64,000 nt of DNA, taken from Pseudomonas fluorescens. GTDB lineage: Bacteria > Pseudomonadota > Gammaproteobacteria > Pseudomonadales > Pseudomonadaceae. Positions 25,516 through 33,815 of this stretch are shown piece by piece. How positions within the stretch are numbered: the stretch's first letter is position 1; each line of letters starts with the position of its first letter. The notes beneath the pieces were generated by a model. That model had not been told where the DNA came from. It searched no databases and saw only the letters and a program-made list of their open reading frames with translations. The position numbers and the translations under genes are program-made. The stretch spans positions 272,032-336,031 of the forward strand of contig NZ_CABVIR010000008.1 of NCBI RefSeq assembly GCF_902498065.1, given 5' to 3'.

Positions 25516-28350
25516 TTGGACAAGATCCTGATTCGTGGGGCCCGAACCCACAACCTGAAGAACATCGACCTGACCCTGCCACGGGACAAACTGATCGTCA
25601 TCACCGGCCTGTCCGGATCCGGCAAATCGTCCCTGGCATTCGACACGCTGTACGCCGAAGGCCAGCGCCGCTATGTCGAGTCGCTGTCGGCCTATGCCCG
25701 GCAGTTTTTGTCGATGATGGAAAAACCTGACGTCGACACCATTGAAGGTTTGTCGCCAGCCATTTCCATCGAACAGAAGTCGACCTCGCATAACCCGCGC
25801 TCGACCGTCGGCACCATCACCGAAATCTACGATTACCTGCGCCTGCTTTACGCTCGCGTGGGTATTCCGCGTTGCCCGGACCACGACATTCCGCTGGAAG
25901 CGCAGACCGTCAGCCAGATGGTCGACCTGGTCCTAGCGCAACCGGAAGGCAGCAAGCTCATGCTGCTGGCGCCGGTGATTCGCGAGCGCAAAGGCGAACA
26001 CCTTTCGGTCTTCGAAGAGTTGCGCGCCCAGGGTTTTGTAAGGGCCCGGGTCAACGGCAGGATCTGCGAGCTGGATGAGCTGCCGAAGCTGGACAAGCAA
26101 AAGAAGCATTCGATTGATGTCATAGTCGACCGCTTCAAGGTCCGCGCCGATCTGCAACAGCGTCTGGCCGAGTCGTTCGAGACCGCGCTGAAACTGGCGG
26201 ACGGTATCGCCCTCGTCGCACCGATGGACGACGAGCCGGGCGAAGAGATCATCTTTTCCGCGCGCTTCGCCTGCCCGATTTGTGGCCACGCGATCAGCGA
26301 ACTGGAACCCAAGCTGTTCTCCTTCAACAACCCGGCCGGTGCCTGCCCGACGTGCGATGGCCTGGGGGTGAAGCAATTCTTCGACATCAAGCGACTGGTC
26401 AATGGAGAACTGACCCTGGCCGAGGGCGCGATTCGCGGCTGGGACAGGCGCAACGTCTATTACTTCCAGATGCTCGGGTCGCTGGCGGCGCACTACAAGT
26501 TCAGCCTCGAAGTACCGTTCAACGAACTGTCGGCCGATCAGCAGAAATTCATCCTGCACGGCAGCGGTTCGCAAAACGTCGACTTCAAATACCTGAACGA
26601 CCGTGGCGATATCGTCAAACGTTCGCACCCGTTCGAAGGCATCGTGCCGAATCTCGATCGTCGCTATCGCGAAACCGAGTCGGCGTCTGTGCGTGAAGAG
26701 CTGGCCAAGTTCCTCAGTACCCAGCCTTGCCCTGACTGCCGTGGCACACGCCTGCGTCGCGAGGCGCGGCATGTCTGGGTAGGCGAGAAGACACTGCCGG
26801 CGGTGACCAATCTGCCGATTGGCGATGCGTGCGAGTACTTCGGCGTATTGAAACTGACCGGACGTCGCGGTGAAATTGCCGACAAGATCCTCAAGGAAAT
26901 CCGTGAGCGACTGCAGTTCCTGGTTAACGTCGGTCTCGATTATCTGTCGCTGGATCGCAGTGCCGACACGCTGTCCGGCGGTGAAGCTCAGCGGATTCGT
27001 CTGGCCAGCCAAATCGGCGCCGGCCTGGTGGGCGTTCTGTACATCCTCGATGAACCGTCGATTGGTCTGCACCAGCGCGATAACGACCGTTTGCTTGGCA
27101 CGCTCAAGCATCTACGGGACATCGGCAACACGGTGATCGTGGTCGAACACGATGAAGATGCCATTCGCCTGGCGGACTATGTCGTGGATATTGGCCCGGG
27201 TGCTGGCGTTCATGGCGGGCATATCGTCGCCGAAGGCACACCCGCCGAGGTGATGGCTCACCCTGACTCCCTGACCGGCAAGTATTTGTCAGGCCGGGTG
27301 AAGATTGCCGTCCCGGCCAAACGCACACCGCGGAACAAGAAGTTGTCGCTGTCCCTCAAGGGTGCTCGCGGCAACAACTTGCGCAACGTCGATCTGGACA
27401 TTCCGATTGGCCTGCTGACGTGCGTCACCGGCGTCTCCGGCTCGGGCAAGTCGACGCTGATCAACAACACGCTGTTTCCTTTGAGCGCGACGGCACTCAA
27501 CGGTGCGACGACGCTCGAGGCTGCGGCTCACGACAGCATCAAGGGGCTGGAGCATCTGGACAAGGTCGTCGACATTGACCAAAGCCCGATCGGCCGCACG
27601 CCCCGCTCCAACCCGGCAACCTACACCGGGCTGTTCACGCCGATTCGCGAACTGTTCGCCGGCGTGCCGGAATCCCGTTCGCGTGGCTACGGACCGGGGC
27701 GTTTCTCCTTCAACGTGAAGGGCGGACGCTGTGAGGCCTGTCAGGGCGATGGCCTGATCAAGGTAGAAATGCACTTCCTGCCAGACATCTATGTTCCGTG
27801 CGACGTCTGCAAGAGCAAGCGCTACAACCGCGAAACGCTGGAGATCAAGTACAAGGGCAAGAGCATCCATGAAACCCTTGAGATGACCATCGAGGAGGCT
27901 CGGGTGTTCTTCGATGCGGTGCCTGCCTTGGCGCGCAAGCTTCAGACGCTGATGGATGTCGGCCTGTCGTACATCAAGCTGGGGCAATCGGCGACCACGT
28001 TGTCCGGTGGTGAAGCCCAGAGGGTGAAACTGTCCCGTGAACTGTCGAAGCGCGATACCGGCAAGACGCTGTATATCCTCGATGAACCGACTACCGGTTT
28101 GCACTTCGCGGATATCCAGCAACTGCTCGACGTGTTGCATCGACTGCGCGACCACGGCAACACTGTAGTGGTGATCGAGCACAACCTGGACGTGATCAAG
28201 ACGGCTGACTGGTTGGTGGATCTGGGGCCGGAAGGTGGTTCCAAAGGCGGGCAGATCATTGCCGTCGGTACGCCTGAAGAAGTCTCCGAGATGAAGCAGT
28301 CTCACACCGGCTTCTACCTCAAGCCGCTGCTGGCTCGCGACAAAGCCTAA
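25516..28350 (+). CDS. uvrA: Excinuclease ABC subunit A
   Basis: 944 aa, normal length. Two ABC ATPase halves are complete: Walker A GLSGSGKSS (about residue 31) and GVSGSGKST (about 641), signature LSGGEAQRIRLA and LSGGEAQRVKLS, and zinc-finger cysteines (CPICGHAISE; CEACQGDGL with CDVCKSKRYN). UvrA finds bulky DNA lesions and loads UvrB in nucleotide excision repair. I place the start at TTG 25516 (GAGG six bases upstream; protein begins DKILIRGARTHNL as in relatives); an in-frame ATG at 25444 would add 24 poorly conserved residues. A strong terminator follows. Confidence 0.97.
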   Translation: MDKILIRGARTHNLKNIDLTLPRDKLIVITGLSGSGKSSLAFDTLYAEGQRRYVESLSAYARQFLSMMEKPDVDTIEGLSPAISIEQKSTSHNPRSTVGTITEIYDYLRLLYARVGIPRCPDHDIPLEAQTVSQMVDLVLAQPEGSKLMLLAPVIRERKGEHLSVFEELRAQGFVRARVNGRICELDELPKLDKQKKHSIDVIVDRFKVRADLQQRLAESFETALKLADGIALVAPMDDEPGEEIIFSARFACPICGHAISELEPKLFSFNNPAGACPTCDGLGVKQFFDIKRLVNGELTLAEGAIRGWDRRNVYYFQMLGSLAAHYKFSLEVPFNELSADQQKFILHGSGSQNVDFKYLNDRGDIVKRSHPFEGIVPNLDRRYRETESASVREELAKFLSTQPCPDCRGTRLRREARHVWVGEKTLPAVTNLPIGDACEYFGVLKLTGRRGEIADKILKEIRERLQFLVNVGLDYLSLDRSADTLSGGEAQRIRLASQIGAGLVGVLYILDEPSIGLHQRDNDRLLGTLKHLRDIGNTVIVVEHDEDAIRLADYVVDIGPGAGVHGGHIVAEGTPAEVMAHPDSLTGKYLSGRVKIAVPAKRTPRNKKLSLSLKGARGNNLRNVDLDIPIGLLTCVTGVSGSGKSTLINNTLFPLSATALNGATTLEAAAHDSIKGLEHLDKVVDIDQSPIGRTPRSNPATYTGLFTPIRELFAGVPESRSRGYGPGRFSFNVKGGRCEACQGDGLIKVEMHFLPDIYVPCDVCKSKRYNRETLEIKYKGKSIHETLEMTIEEARVFFDAVPALARKLQTLMDVGLSYIKLGQSATTLSGGEAQRVKLSRELSKRDTGKTLYILDEPTTGLHFADIQQLLDVLHRLRDHGNTVVVIEHNLDVIKTADWLVDLGPEGGSKGGQIIAVGTPEEVSEMKQSHTGFYLKPLLARDKA

Positions 28351-28362
28351 GTCAGCCCCATG

Positions 28363-28403
28363 AAAAAGCCCCTGTCACTTTGTCGGTGACAGGGGCTTTT
28401 TTG
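28363..28403. terminator. Intrinsic terminator after uvrA
   Basis: Stem AAGCCCCTGTCAC / GTGACAGGGGCTT with a 7-nt loop, then T6 on the plus strand; A5 on the left allows termination of the convergent bfrA transcript too. Confidence 0.92.
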
Positions 28404-28415
28404 TCTCGGCTGCAA

Positions 28416-28880
28416 TCAGGTGTGGGATTGCAGATAGTTCTCGAGACCGATCAACTTGATCAGCCCCAACTGCTTCTCCAGCCAGTAGGTGTGATCTTCT
28501 TCGGTATCGTTCAACTGAATGCGCAGGATCTCGCGGCTGACGTAGTCTTTGTGCTGCTCGCAGAGCTCGATGCCCTTGCAGAGTGCGGCGCGGACTTTGT
28601 ATTCCAGACGCAGGTCGGCAGCGAGCATGTCAGGTACCGAAGTGCCGACATCGAGATCGTCCGGACGCATGCGTGGCGTGCCTTCCAGCATCAGGATTCG
28701 GCGCATCAGGGCATCGGCGTGCCCTGCTTCCTCTTCCATCTCGTGGTTGATTCGTTCGTAGAGCTTGGTGAATCCCCAGTCCTCATACATCCGCGAGTGA
28801 ACGAAATATTGATCACGCGCGGCCAGTTCGCCGGTCAGCAACGTGTTGAGGTAATCGATTACGTCTGGGTGGCCTTGCAT
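28416..28880 (-). CDS. bfrA: Bacterial ferritin of the bfrA/ftnA type (bacterioferritin family, haem ligand missing)
   Basis: 154 aa. The ferroxidase ligands of bacterioferritin are present (E18, E51, H54, E93, and a late E-E-DHTYW pair), so iron oxidation and storage in a 24-mer shell are expected. Position 52, Met in E. coli Bfr where it binds inter-subunit haem, is Ala here (EEEAGHAD). This fits the P. aeruginosa PA4235 product beside katA, shown to be a haem-free ferritin (FtnA) despite the name bfrA. The ATG at 28880 has GGGAG 10 bases upstream; a longer in-frame start at 28922 is less likely. It is downstream of katA, with a terminator between. Confidence 0.92.
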   Translation of the reverse strand: MQGHPDVIDYLNTLLTGELAARDQYFVHSRMYEDWGFTKLYERINHEMEEEAGHADALMRRILMLEGTPRMRPDDLDVGTSVPDMLAADLRLEYKVRAALCKGIELCEQHKDYVSREILRIQLNDTEEDHTYWLEKQLGLIKLIGLENYLQSHT

Positions 28881-28992
28881 CGCCCTACATCTCCCTGCTT
28901 GAAAGTCTGTAGTTTGAACCACGACGACTGTTTGGTCACTTGGTTTACGCGATAAAAGCGAAGATATTCTGAGAAAAGTAGTTTAAATAGCG

Positions 28993-29019
28993 CAAAAACC
29001 GCCCAAATGAGGGCGGTTC
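28993..29019 (-). terminator. Intrinsic terminator after katA
   Basis: On the minus strand AACCGCCCTCATTTGGGCGG folds into an AACCGCCC/GGGCGGTT stem followed by TTTTTGCG, about 10 bases past the katA stop. Confidence 0.88.
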
Positions 29020-29029
29020 TGCTTCTCGT

Positions 29030-30484
29030 TTAGACTTCGTTAAGCTGTACGTTGAGTGCCCTTGCGATTGCTTCTCCATACGCCGGGTCGGCCTTGAAAA
29101 AGTGCTGCAATTGGCGATCAACCACATCAGTGGAGACGCCAGCCATTGCTCCGGCGATGTTGTTGACCAACAGCGCCTTCTGCTCATCATTCATGAGCCG
29201 GAACAGCGCACCGGCATGGCTGTAGTAGTCGGTGTCTTCGCGATGGTCGTAACGATCGGCCGCACCACTCAATGCCAGAGCCGGCTCAGCGTAGCGAGGT
29301 GCCTGTTTCGGCGCCTCGACGTAGCTGTTCGGCTCGTAGTTCGGCGCAGCACCGCCATTGCTTCCAAACGCCATGGAACCATCACGCTGGTAGCTATTGA
29401 CCGGGCTGCGAGGCGCATTCACCGGCAACTGCTGGTGGTTCGTGCCTACACGGTAACGGTGCGCATCTGCGTAAGCGAACACGCGACCTTGCAGCATGCG
29501 GTCTGGCGACAGGCCAACACCCGGCACCATATTGCTCGGACCGAACGCCGCCTGCTCGACTTCGGCGAAGTAGTTCAGCGGATTGCGGTTGAGTTCCAAT
29601 TCGCCCACTTCGATCAGTGGAAACTCTTTCTGCGACCAGGTCTTGGTCACGTCGAAAGGATTCTCGTAATGCGCAGCAGCCTGGGCCTCGGTCATGATCT
29701 GAATGCATACGCGCCATTTCGGGAAATCACCGCGCTCAATGGCACCGAACAAGTCGCGTTGTGCGTAATCCGGATCCGTACCGGCCAGGCGTGCAGCCTC
29801 TGCCGGCGCCAGGTTCTTGATTCCTTGCTGGGTCTTGTAGTGCCACTTCACCCAGTGACGCTCGCCGCTGGCGTTGATCAGGCTGTAAGTGTGGCTGCCG
29901 AAGCCGTGCATGTGACGGTAGCCGTCAGGGATGCCACGGTCCGAAAACAGGATGGTGACCTGGTGCAGCGCCTCGGGCGAGTGCGACCAGAAGTCCCACA
30001 TCATCTGCGCGCTTTTCAGGTTGCTCTGCGGCAGGCGTTTTTGCGTGTGGATAAAGTCCGGAAATTTGAGCGGATCGCGAATGAAGAACACCGGTGTGTT
30101 GTTACCAACGATGTCCCAGTTGCCTTCTTCCGTATAGAACTTCAGGGCGAAGCCACGTGGATCGCGCTCGGTGTCTGCCGAACCGCGCTCACCACCCACA
30201 GTGGAAAAACGCAGGAAGGTTGGCGTTTGCTTACCGACAGATTCAAACAGCTTGGCGCTGGTGTACTCGGTAATGTCACGCGTGACGGTGAACGTACCGT
30301 AAGCACCCGAACCTTTGGCGTGTACGCGGCGCTCAGGAATGTTTTCACGGTTGAAGTGGGCAAGTTTCTCGATCAGGTGGAAGTCGTCGAGCAGCAATGG
30401 GCCGCGAGGACCGGCAGAGCGGGAATTCTGGTTGTCGGCGACAGGAGCGCCACTGGCGGTTGTAAGTGTTTTATTTTGGCTCAT
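29030..30484 (-). CDS. katA: Haem catalase (monofunctional, small-subunit type)
   Basis: 484 aa. The catalytic His55 lies in ERRVHAKGSGAYG and Asn128 in DIVGNNTPVFFIRD; the proximal haem ligand Tyr is in RVFAYADAHRYRVG. No signal peptide and no large C-terminal extension, so it is a cytoplasmic tetrameric catalase of the KatA/clade-3 kind disproportionating hydrogen peroxide. GAGGAAGAG precedes the ATG. It sits between bfrA/ftnA and the ribosomal alpha operon exactly as in P. aeruginosa, a peroxide-plus-iron-storage pairing. The 140-bp region upstream must hold its promoter, but I cannot place an OxyR site with confidence. Confidence 0.95.
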   Translation of the reverse strand: MSQNKTLTTASGAPVADNQNSRSAGPRGPLLLDDFHLIEKLAHFNRENIPERRVHAKGSGAYGTFTVTRDITEYTSAKLFESVGKQTPTFLRFSTVGGERGSADTERDPRGFALKFYTEEGNWDIVGNNTPVFFIRDPLKFPDFIHTQKRLPQSNLKSAQMMWDFWSHSPEALHQVTILFSDRGIPDGYRHMHGFGSHTYSLINASGERHWVKWHYKTQQGIKNLAPAEAARLAGTDPDYAQRDLFGAIERGDFPKWRVCIQIMTEAQAAAHYENPFDVTKTWSQKEFPLIEVGELELNRNPLNYFAEVEQAAFGPSNMVPGVGLSPDRMLQGRVFAYADAHRYRVGTNHQQLPVNAPRSPVNSYQRDGSMAFGSNGGAAPNYEPNSYVEAPKQAPRYAEPALALSGAADRYDHREDTDYYSHAGALFRLMNDEQKALLVNNIAGAMAGVSTDVVDRQLQHFFKADPAYGEAIARALNVQLNEV

Positions 30485-30626
30485 GCGATCTCTTCCTCTG
30501 TCAGTCTGAACTGCCGGCTTATCGGCTGAGAGGGAGTATTGATCAGGAACGTTACACCTACAAATTCATTAACTTGTAAGTGTCGATAGAAAATTACTAA
30601 CAACGGCTTCGCTTTTCGAACGCCCA

Positions 30627-30657
30627 CAAAAAACCGGGCGCTAGGCCCGGTTCTTCG
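30627..30657 (-). terminator. Terminator of the alpha (rpsM-rplQ) operon
   Basis: The minus strand has AACCGGGC-CTAG-GCCCGGTT followed by TTTTTG, about 16 bases after the rplQ stop. It ends the ribosomal super-cluster before katA. Confidence 0.9.
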
Positions 30658-30672
30658 TTTCAGACTGACGTC

Positions 30673-31059
30673 TTACTCAGCGGATACAGCTTCACCGCCG
30701 ACAGGACGATCAACCAACTCGACGTACGCCATAGGCGCGTTGTCGCCAGTGCGGAAGCCGCACTTGAGGATGCGCAGGTAGCCACCCTCACGGGTAGCGT
30801 AACGCTTGCCCAGGTCGTTGAAGAGCTTACCAACGATAGCTTTCGAACGAGTACGGTCGAAGGCCAGGCGGCGGTTAGCCAGGCTGTCTGTCTTGGCCAA
30901 AGTGATCAGCGGCTCAGCAACGCGACGCAGTTCTTTAGCTTTTGGCAGTGTAGTTTTGATCAGCTCGTGCTCGAACAGCGACACCGCCATGTTTTGAAAC
31001 ATGGCCTTGCGGTGCGAGCTGGTGCGGCTCAGGTGACGACCACTTTTACGATGACGCAT
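30673..31059 (-). CDS. rplQ: Ribosomal protein L17
   Basis: 128 aa, the standard bacterial core with little C-terminal extension. MRHRKSGRHLSRTSSHRKAM at the start is diagnostic. It is the last gene of the alpha operon, 42 bp after rpoA, and is followed by an intrinsic terminator. L17 binds domain III region of 23S rRNA near the exit tunnel. Confidence 0.98.
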   Translation of the reverse strand: MRHRKSGRHLSRTSSHRKAMFQNMAVSLFEHELIKTTLPKAKELRRVAEPLITLAKTDSLANRRLAFDRTRSKAIVGKLFNDLGKRYATREGGYLRILKCGFRTGDNAPMAYVELVDRPVGGEAVSAE

Positions 31060-31101
31060 GGTTCATTCCTTACCAAACACAACGTTCGGTGATTACGACG
31101 A

Positions 31102-32103
31102 TCAGGCAGTCGCCTTGTCGTCCTTCTTAAGACTTGCAGGCGGCCAGTTGTCGAGGCGCATGCCGAGGGACAGACCGCGGGAGGCCAGAACGTCCTTGAT
31201 TTCAGTCAAGGATTTCTTGCCAAGGTTCGGAGTCTTCAACAGCTCTACTTCGGTACGCTGAATCAGGTCACCGATGTAGTAGATGTTTTCCGCCTTAAGG
31301 CAGTTAGCCGAACGTACAGTCAGTTCCAGATCGTCAACCGGGCGAAGCAGGATCGGATCGATCTCGTCTTCCTGCTCGACAACCACTGGCTCACTGTCAC
31401 CTTTGAGGTCGACGAACGCAGCCAACTGCTGTTGCAGAATGGTTGCAGCGCGACGGATAGCCTCTTCAGGATCCAGGGTACCGTTGGTTTCCAGATCAAT
31501 AACCAGCTTGTCCAGGTTAGTACGCTGCTCGACACGGGCGTTTTCCACCACGTATGCGATACGGCGAACCGGGCTGAACGAAGAGTCAAGCTGCAAGCGA
31601 CCGATGCTGCGGCTTTCGTCTTCATCGCTCTGACGCGAGTCTGCCGGTTCATAACCACGACCACGAGCTACGGTGAGCTTCATGTTCAGGGCGCCGTTAG
31701 ACGCCAGGTTAGCGATTACGTGATCGGGGTTAACGATCTCGACATCATGATCCAGCTGAATATCGGCAGCGGTAACCACCCCCGAACCCTTCTTCGACAA
31801 GGTCAGCGTAACTTCGTCACGACCGTGCAGCTTGATAGCCAGACCTTTAAGGTTCAACAGGATTTCAATTACGTCTTCCTGTACGCCTTCGATGGCGCTG
31901 TACTCATGGAGTACACCGTCAATCTCGGCCTCGACTACTGCACAGCCGGGCATTGAGGACAACAGGATGCGGCGCAGCGCGTTGCCCAGGGTGTGGCCGA
32001 AACCACGCTCGAGAGGCTCGAGAGTGATCTTGGCGCGGGTTGGACTGACAACCTGCACATCAATATGGCGGGGTGTCAGGAACTCATTTACCGAAATCTG
32101 CAT
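31102..32103 (-). CDS. rpoA: RNA polymerase alpha subunit
   Basis: 333 aa. The N-terminal dimerisation domain (residues 1-235; ERGFGHTLGNALRRILLSSM) nucleates polymerase assembly. The C-terminal domain (about 250-320; NCLKAENIYYIGDLIQRTE, LGKKSLTEIKDVLASRGLSL) contacts UP elements and activators, and the Arg/Asn residues for DNA contact are in place. It lies between rpsD (22 bp upstream) and rplQ, the universal order. Confidence 0.98.
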   Translation of the reverse strand: MQISVNEFLTPRHIDVQVVSPTRAKITLEPLERGFGHTLGNALRRILLSSMPGCAVVEAEIDGVLHEYSAIEGVQEDVIEILLNLKGLAIKLHGRDEVTLTLSKKGSGVVTAADIQLDHDVEIVNPDHVIANLASNGALNMKLTVARGRGYEPADSRQSDEDESRSIGRLQLDSSFSPVRRIAYVVENARVEQRTNLDKLVIDLETNGTLDPEEAIRRAATILQQQLAAFVDLKGDSEPVVVEQEDEIDPILLRPVDDLELTVRSANCLKAENIYYIGDLIQRTEVELLKTPNLGKKSLTEIKDVLASRGLSLGMRLDNWPPASLKKDDKATA

Positions 32104-32125
32104 GGATGCACCTATTTTCTAGCCC

Positions 32126-32746
32126 TTACTTGGAGTAGAGCTCGACAATCAGGCTTTCGTTGATGTCGGCGGACAGATCACTGCGAGCTGGAACGTTCTT
32201 GAAAACGCCCGACTTCTTCTCAGTGTCTACTTCTACCCATTCTACGCGGCCACGTTGGGCACACAGATCGAGAGCTTGGACAATGCGAAGTTGGTTCTTT
32301 GCTTTCTCGCGAATCGCGACCACGTCACCAGCACGAACCTGGTAAGACGGTACGTTTACGGTCTGACCGTTAACGCTGACGGATTTGTGCGATACCAGCT
32401 GACGGGATTCGGCACGAGTAGAGCCAAAACCCATACGGTATACAACGTTGTCCAGACGGCATTCGAGCAGTTGCAGCAGGTTTTCACCGGTTGCACCTTT
32501 CTTGCCAGCAGCTTCTTTGTAGTAGCCGCTGAATTGACGCTCGAGAACGCCGTAGATACGACGGACCTTCTGCTTTTCGCGCAGTTGGGTGCCGTAATCG
32601 GACTGGCGACCGCGGCGTTGGCCGTGGATACCAGGTGCTGCTTCAATGTTGCACTTCGATTCGATCGCGCGCACGCCGCTCTTCAGAAAGAGATCGGTGC
32701 CTTCGCGACGAGCGAGTTTGCATTTTGGACCAATGTAACGAGCCAT
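32126..32746 (-). CDS. rpsD: Ribosomal protein S4
   Basis: 206 aa. It begins MARYIGPKCKLARREGTDL and carries the S4 RNA-binding domain (LDNVVYRMGFGSTRAESRQL). A primary 16S binder, S4 represses the alpha operon in E. coli by binding its mRNA leader; whether the Pseudomonas leader upstream of rpsM does this is not visible. 18 bp after rpsK. Confidence 0.98.
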   Translation of the reverse strand: MARYIGPKCKLARREGTDLFLKSGVRAIESKCNIEAAPGIHGQRRGRQSDYGTQLREKQKVRRIYGVLERQFSGYYKEAAGKKGATGENLLQLLECRLDNVVYRMGFGSTRAESRQLVSHKSVSVNGQTVNVPSYQVRAGDVVAIREKAKNQLRIVQALDLCAQRGRVEWVEVDTEKKSGVFKNVPARSDLSADINESLIVELYSK

Positions 32747-32764
32747 TCTTTACAATCTCCTGGA

Positions 32765-33154
32765 TTACACGCGGCGCTTCTTCGGCGGACGGCACCCGTT
32801 GTGCGGGATTGGCGTCACGTCGGTGATGCTGGCGATCTTGTAGCCACAGCCGTTCAAAGCGCGGACTGCAGATTCACGACCTGGGCCTGGACCTTTGACG
32901 TTAACGTCGAGGTTTTTCAGGCCGTATTCCAGCGCAGCTTGACCAGCACGTTCAGCAGCTACTTGAGCAGCAAACGGGGTGGACTTGCGGGAACCGCGGA
33001 AACCCGAACCACCGGAGGTAGCCCAGGAAAGAGCGTTGCCTTGACGGTCGGTGATGGTCACGATTGTGTTGTTAAAAGATGCATGGATGTGGGCGATGCC
33101 ATCAACCACTGTCTTTTTAACTTTTTTACGAGGACGAGCAGCAGGTTTAGCCAT
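32765..33154 (-). CDS. rpsK: Ribosomal protein S11
   Basis: 129 aa, beginning with a Lys/Arg-rich tail (AKPAARPRKKVKKTVV) and ending NGCRPPKKRRV, as in other gammaproteobacteria. The motif GGSGFRGSRKSTPFAAQVAA is conserved. It forms part of the 30S platform at the mRNA exit. Confidence 0.98.
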   Translation of the reverse strand: MAKPAARPRKKVKKTVVDGIAHIHASFNNTIVTITDRQGNALSWATSGGSGFRGSRKSTPFAAQVAAERAGQAALEYGLKNLDVNVKGPGPGRESAVRALNGCGYKIASITDVTPIPHNGCRPPKKRRV

Positions 33155-33184
33155 GATTAATTTCCTGTCGATTCGCTGGGGCGA

Positions 33185-33541
33185 TTACTTGCGGATCGGC
33201 TTACGCGGACCTTTACGGGTACGCGCGTTAGTCTTGGTACGCTGACCGCGTACTGGAAGACCACGACGATGACGCAGACCGCGATAGCAACCGAGGTCCA
33301 TCAAACGCTTGATTTTCATGTTGATTTCGCGACGCAGGTCACCTTCAGTGGTGAACTTCGCCACTTCGCCACGCAGCTGTTCAATCTGCTCGTCGCTCAG
33401 ATCCTTGATCTTTGCGGCTGGGTTTACCCCAGTCACTGCACAGATCTTCTGTGCAGTAGTGCGACCAACACCATAGATGTAGGTCAGCGAGATAACAGTA
33501 TGCTTGTTATCTGGAATGTTAACGCCTGCAATACGGGCCAT
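33185..33541 (-). CDS. rpsM: Ribosomal protein S13
   Basis: 118 aa, starting MARIAGVNIPDNKHTVISLT and ending in the basic tail KGPRKPIRK that reaches the P-site tRNA. It is the first gene of the alpha operon proper; a promoter can be read about 60 bp upstream in the rpmJ-rpsM gap. Confidence 0.98.
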   Translation of the reverse strand: MARIAGVNIPDNKHTVISLTYIYGVGRTTAQKICAVTGVNPAAKIKDLSDEQIEQLRGEVAKFTTEGDLRREINMKIKRLMDLGCYRGLRHRRGLPVRGQRTKTNARTRKGPRKPIRK

Positions 33542-33600
33542 TCAGTGGGACTCCAATTGACAGCTACCTACGCCCCGGAAGCCAAGAAATAGGGCGCGAG

Positions 33601-33629
33601 ATAATATCGCTGTAATAACAAATAATCAA
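33601..33629 (-). promoter_or_regulatory. Sigma-70-like promoter for rpsM (alpha operon)
   Basis: Minus strand: TTGATT (33629-33624), 17-bp spacer, TATTAT (33606-33601). The -35 box directly follows the hairpin at 33630-33653, the same layout as upstream of rpsH. Confidence 0.6.
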
Positions 33630-33653
33630 CCCGGTAGCGCACTAGCTACCGGG
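33630..33653 (-). terminator. Hairpin between rpmJ and rpsM
   Basis: CCCGGTAGC / GCTACCGGG, 9-bp perfect stem with a 6-nt loop, 19 bases after rpmJ. The downstream minus sequence is TTGATTATTTG, AT-rich but lacking a proper T run, so termination would be partial at best. Confidence 0.6.
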
Positions 33654-33671
33654 CTTGAAGCACAATCACAC

Positions 33672-33788
33672 TCAGCCTTGGCGCTGTTTGTGACGCGGTT
33701 CCGCGCTGCAAATTACTCGAACAACACCTTCGCGGCGAATAATCTTGCAGTTACGGCACAGCTTTTTCACCGATGCACGAACTTTCAT
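33672..33788 (-). CDS. rpmJ: Ribosomal protein L36
   Basis: A 38-aa gene: starts [20 protein letters not shown] and ends PRHKQRQG. Cys11, Cys14, Cys27 and His32/33 form the zinc ribbon of the zinc-binding (C+) L36 type, so this is the zinc-dependent copy. GGAGTTGGTG lies just upstream of the ATG, 27 bp after the secY stop. It closes the spc operon as in other gammaproteobacteria. Confidence 0.96.
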
Positions 33789-33815
33789 CACCAACTCCTC
33801 GAACCTTATGGGTAC

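Noticed and set aside
30485..30626. OxyR-like half site ATAG-N7-CTAA upstream of katA
   Set aside because: Only one of the four required half sites is recognisable.
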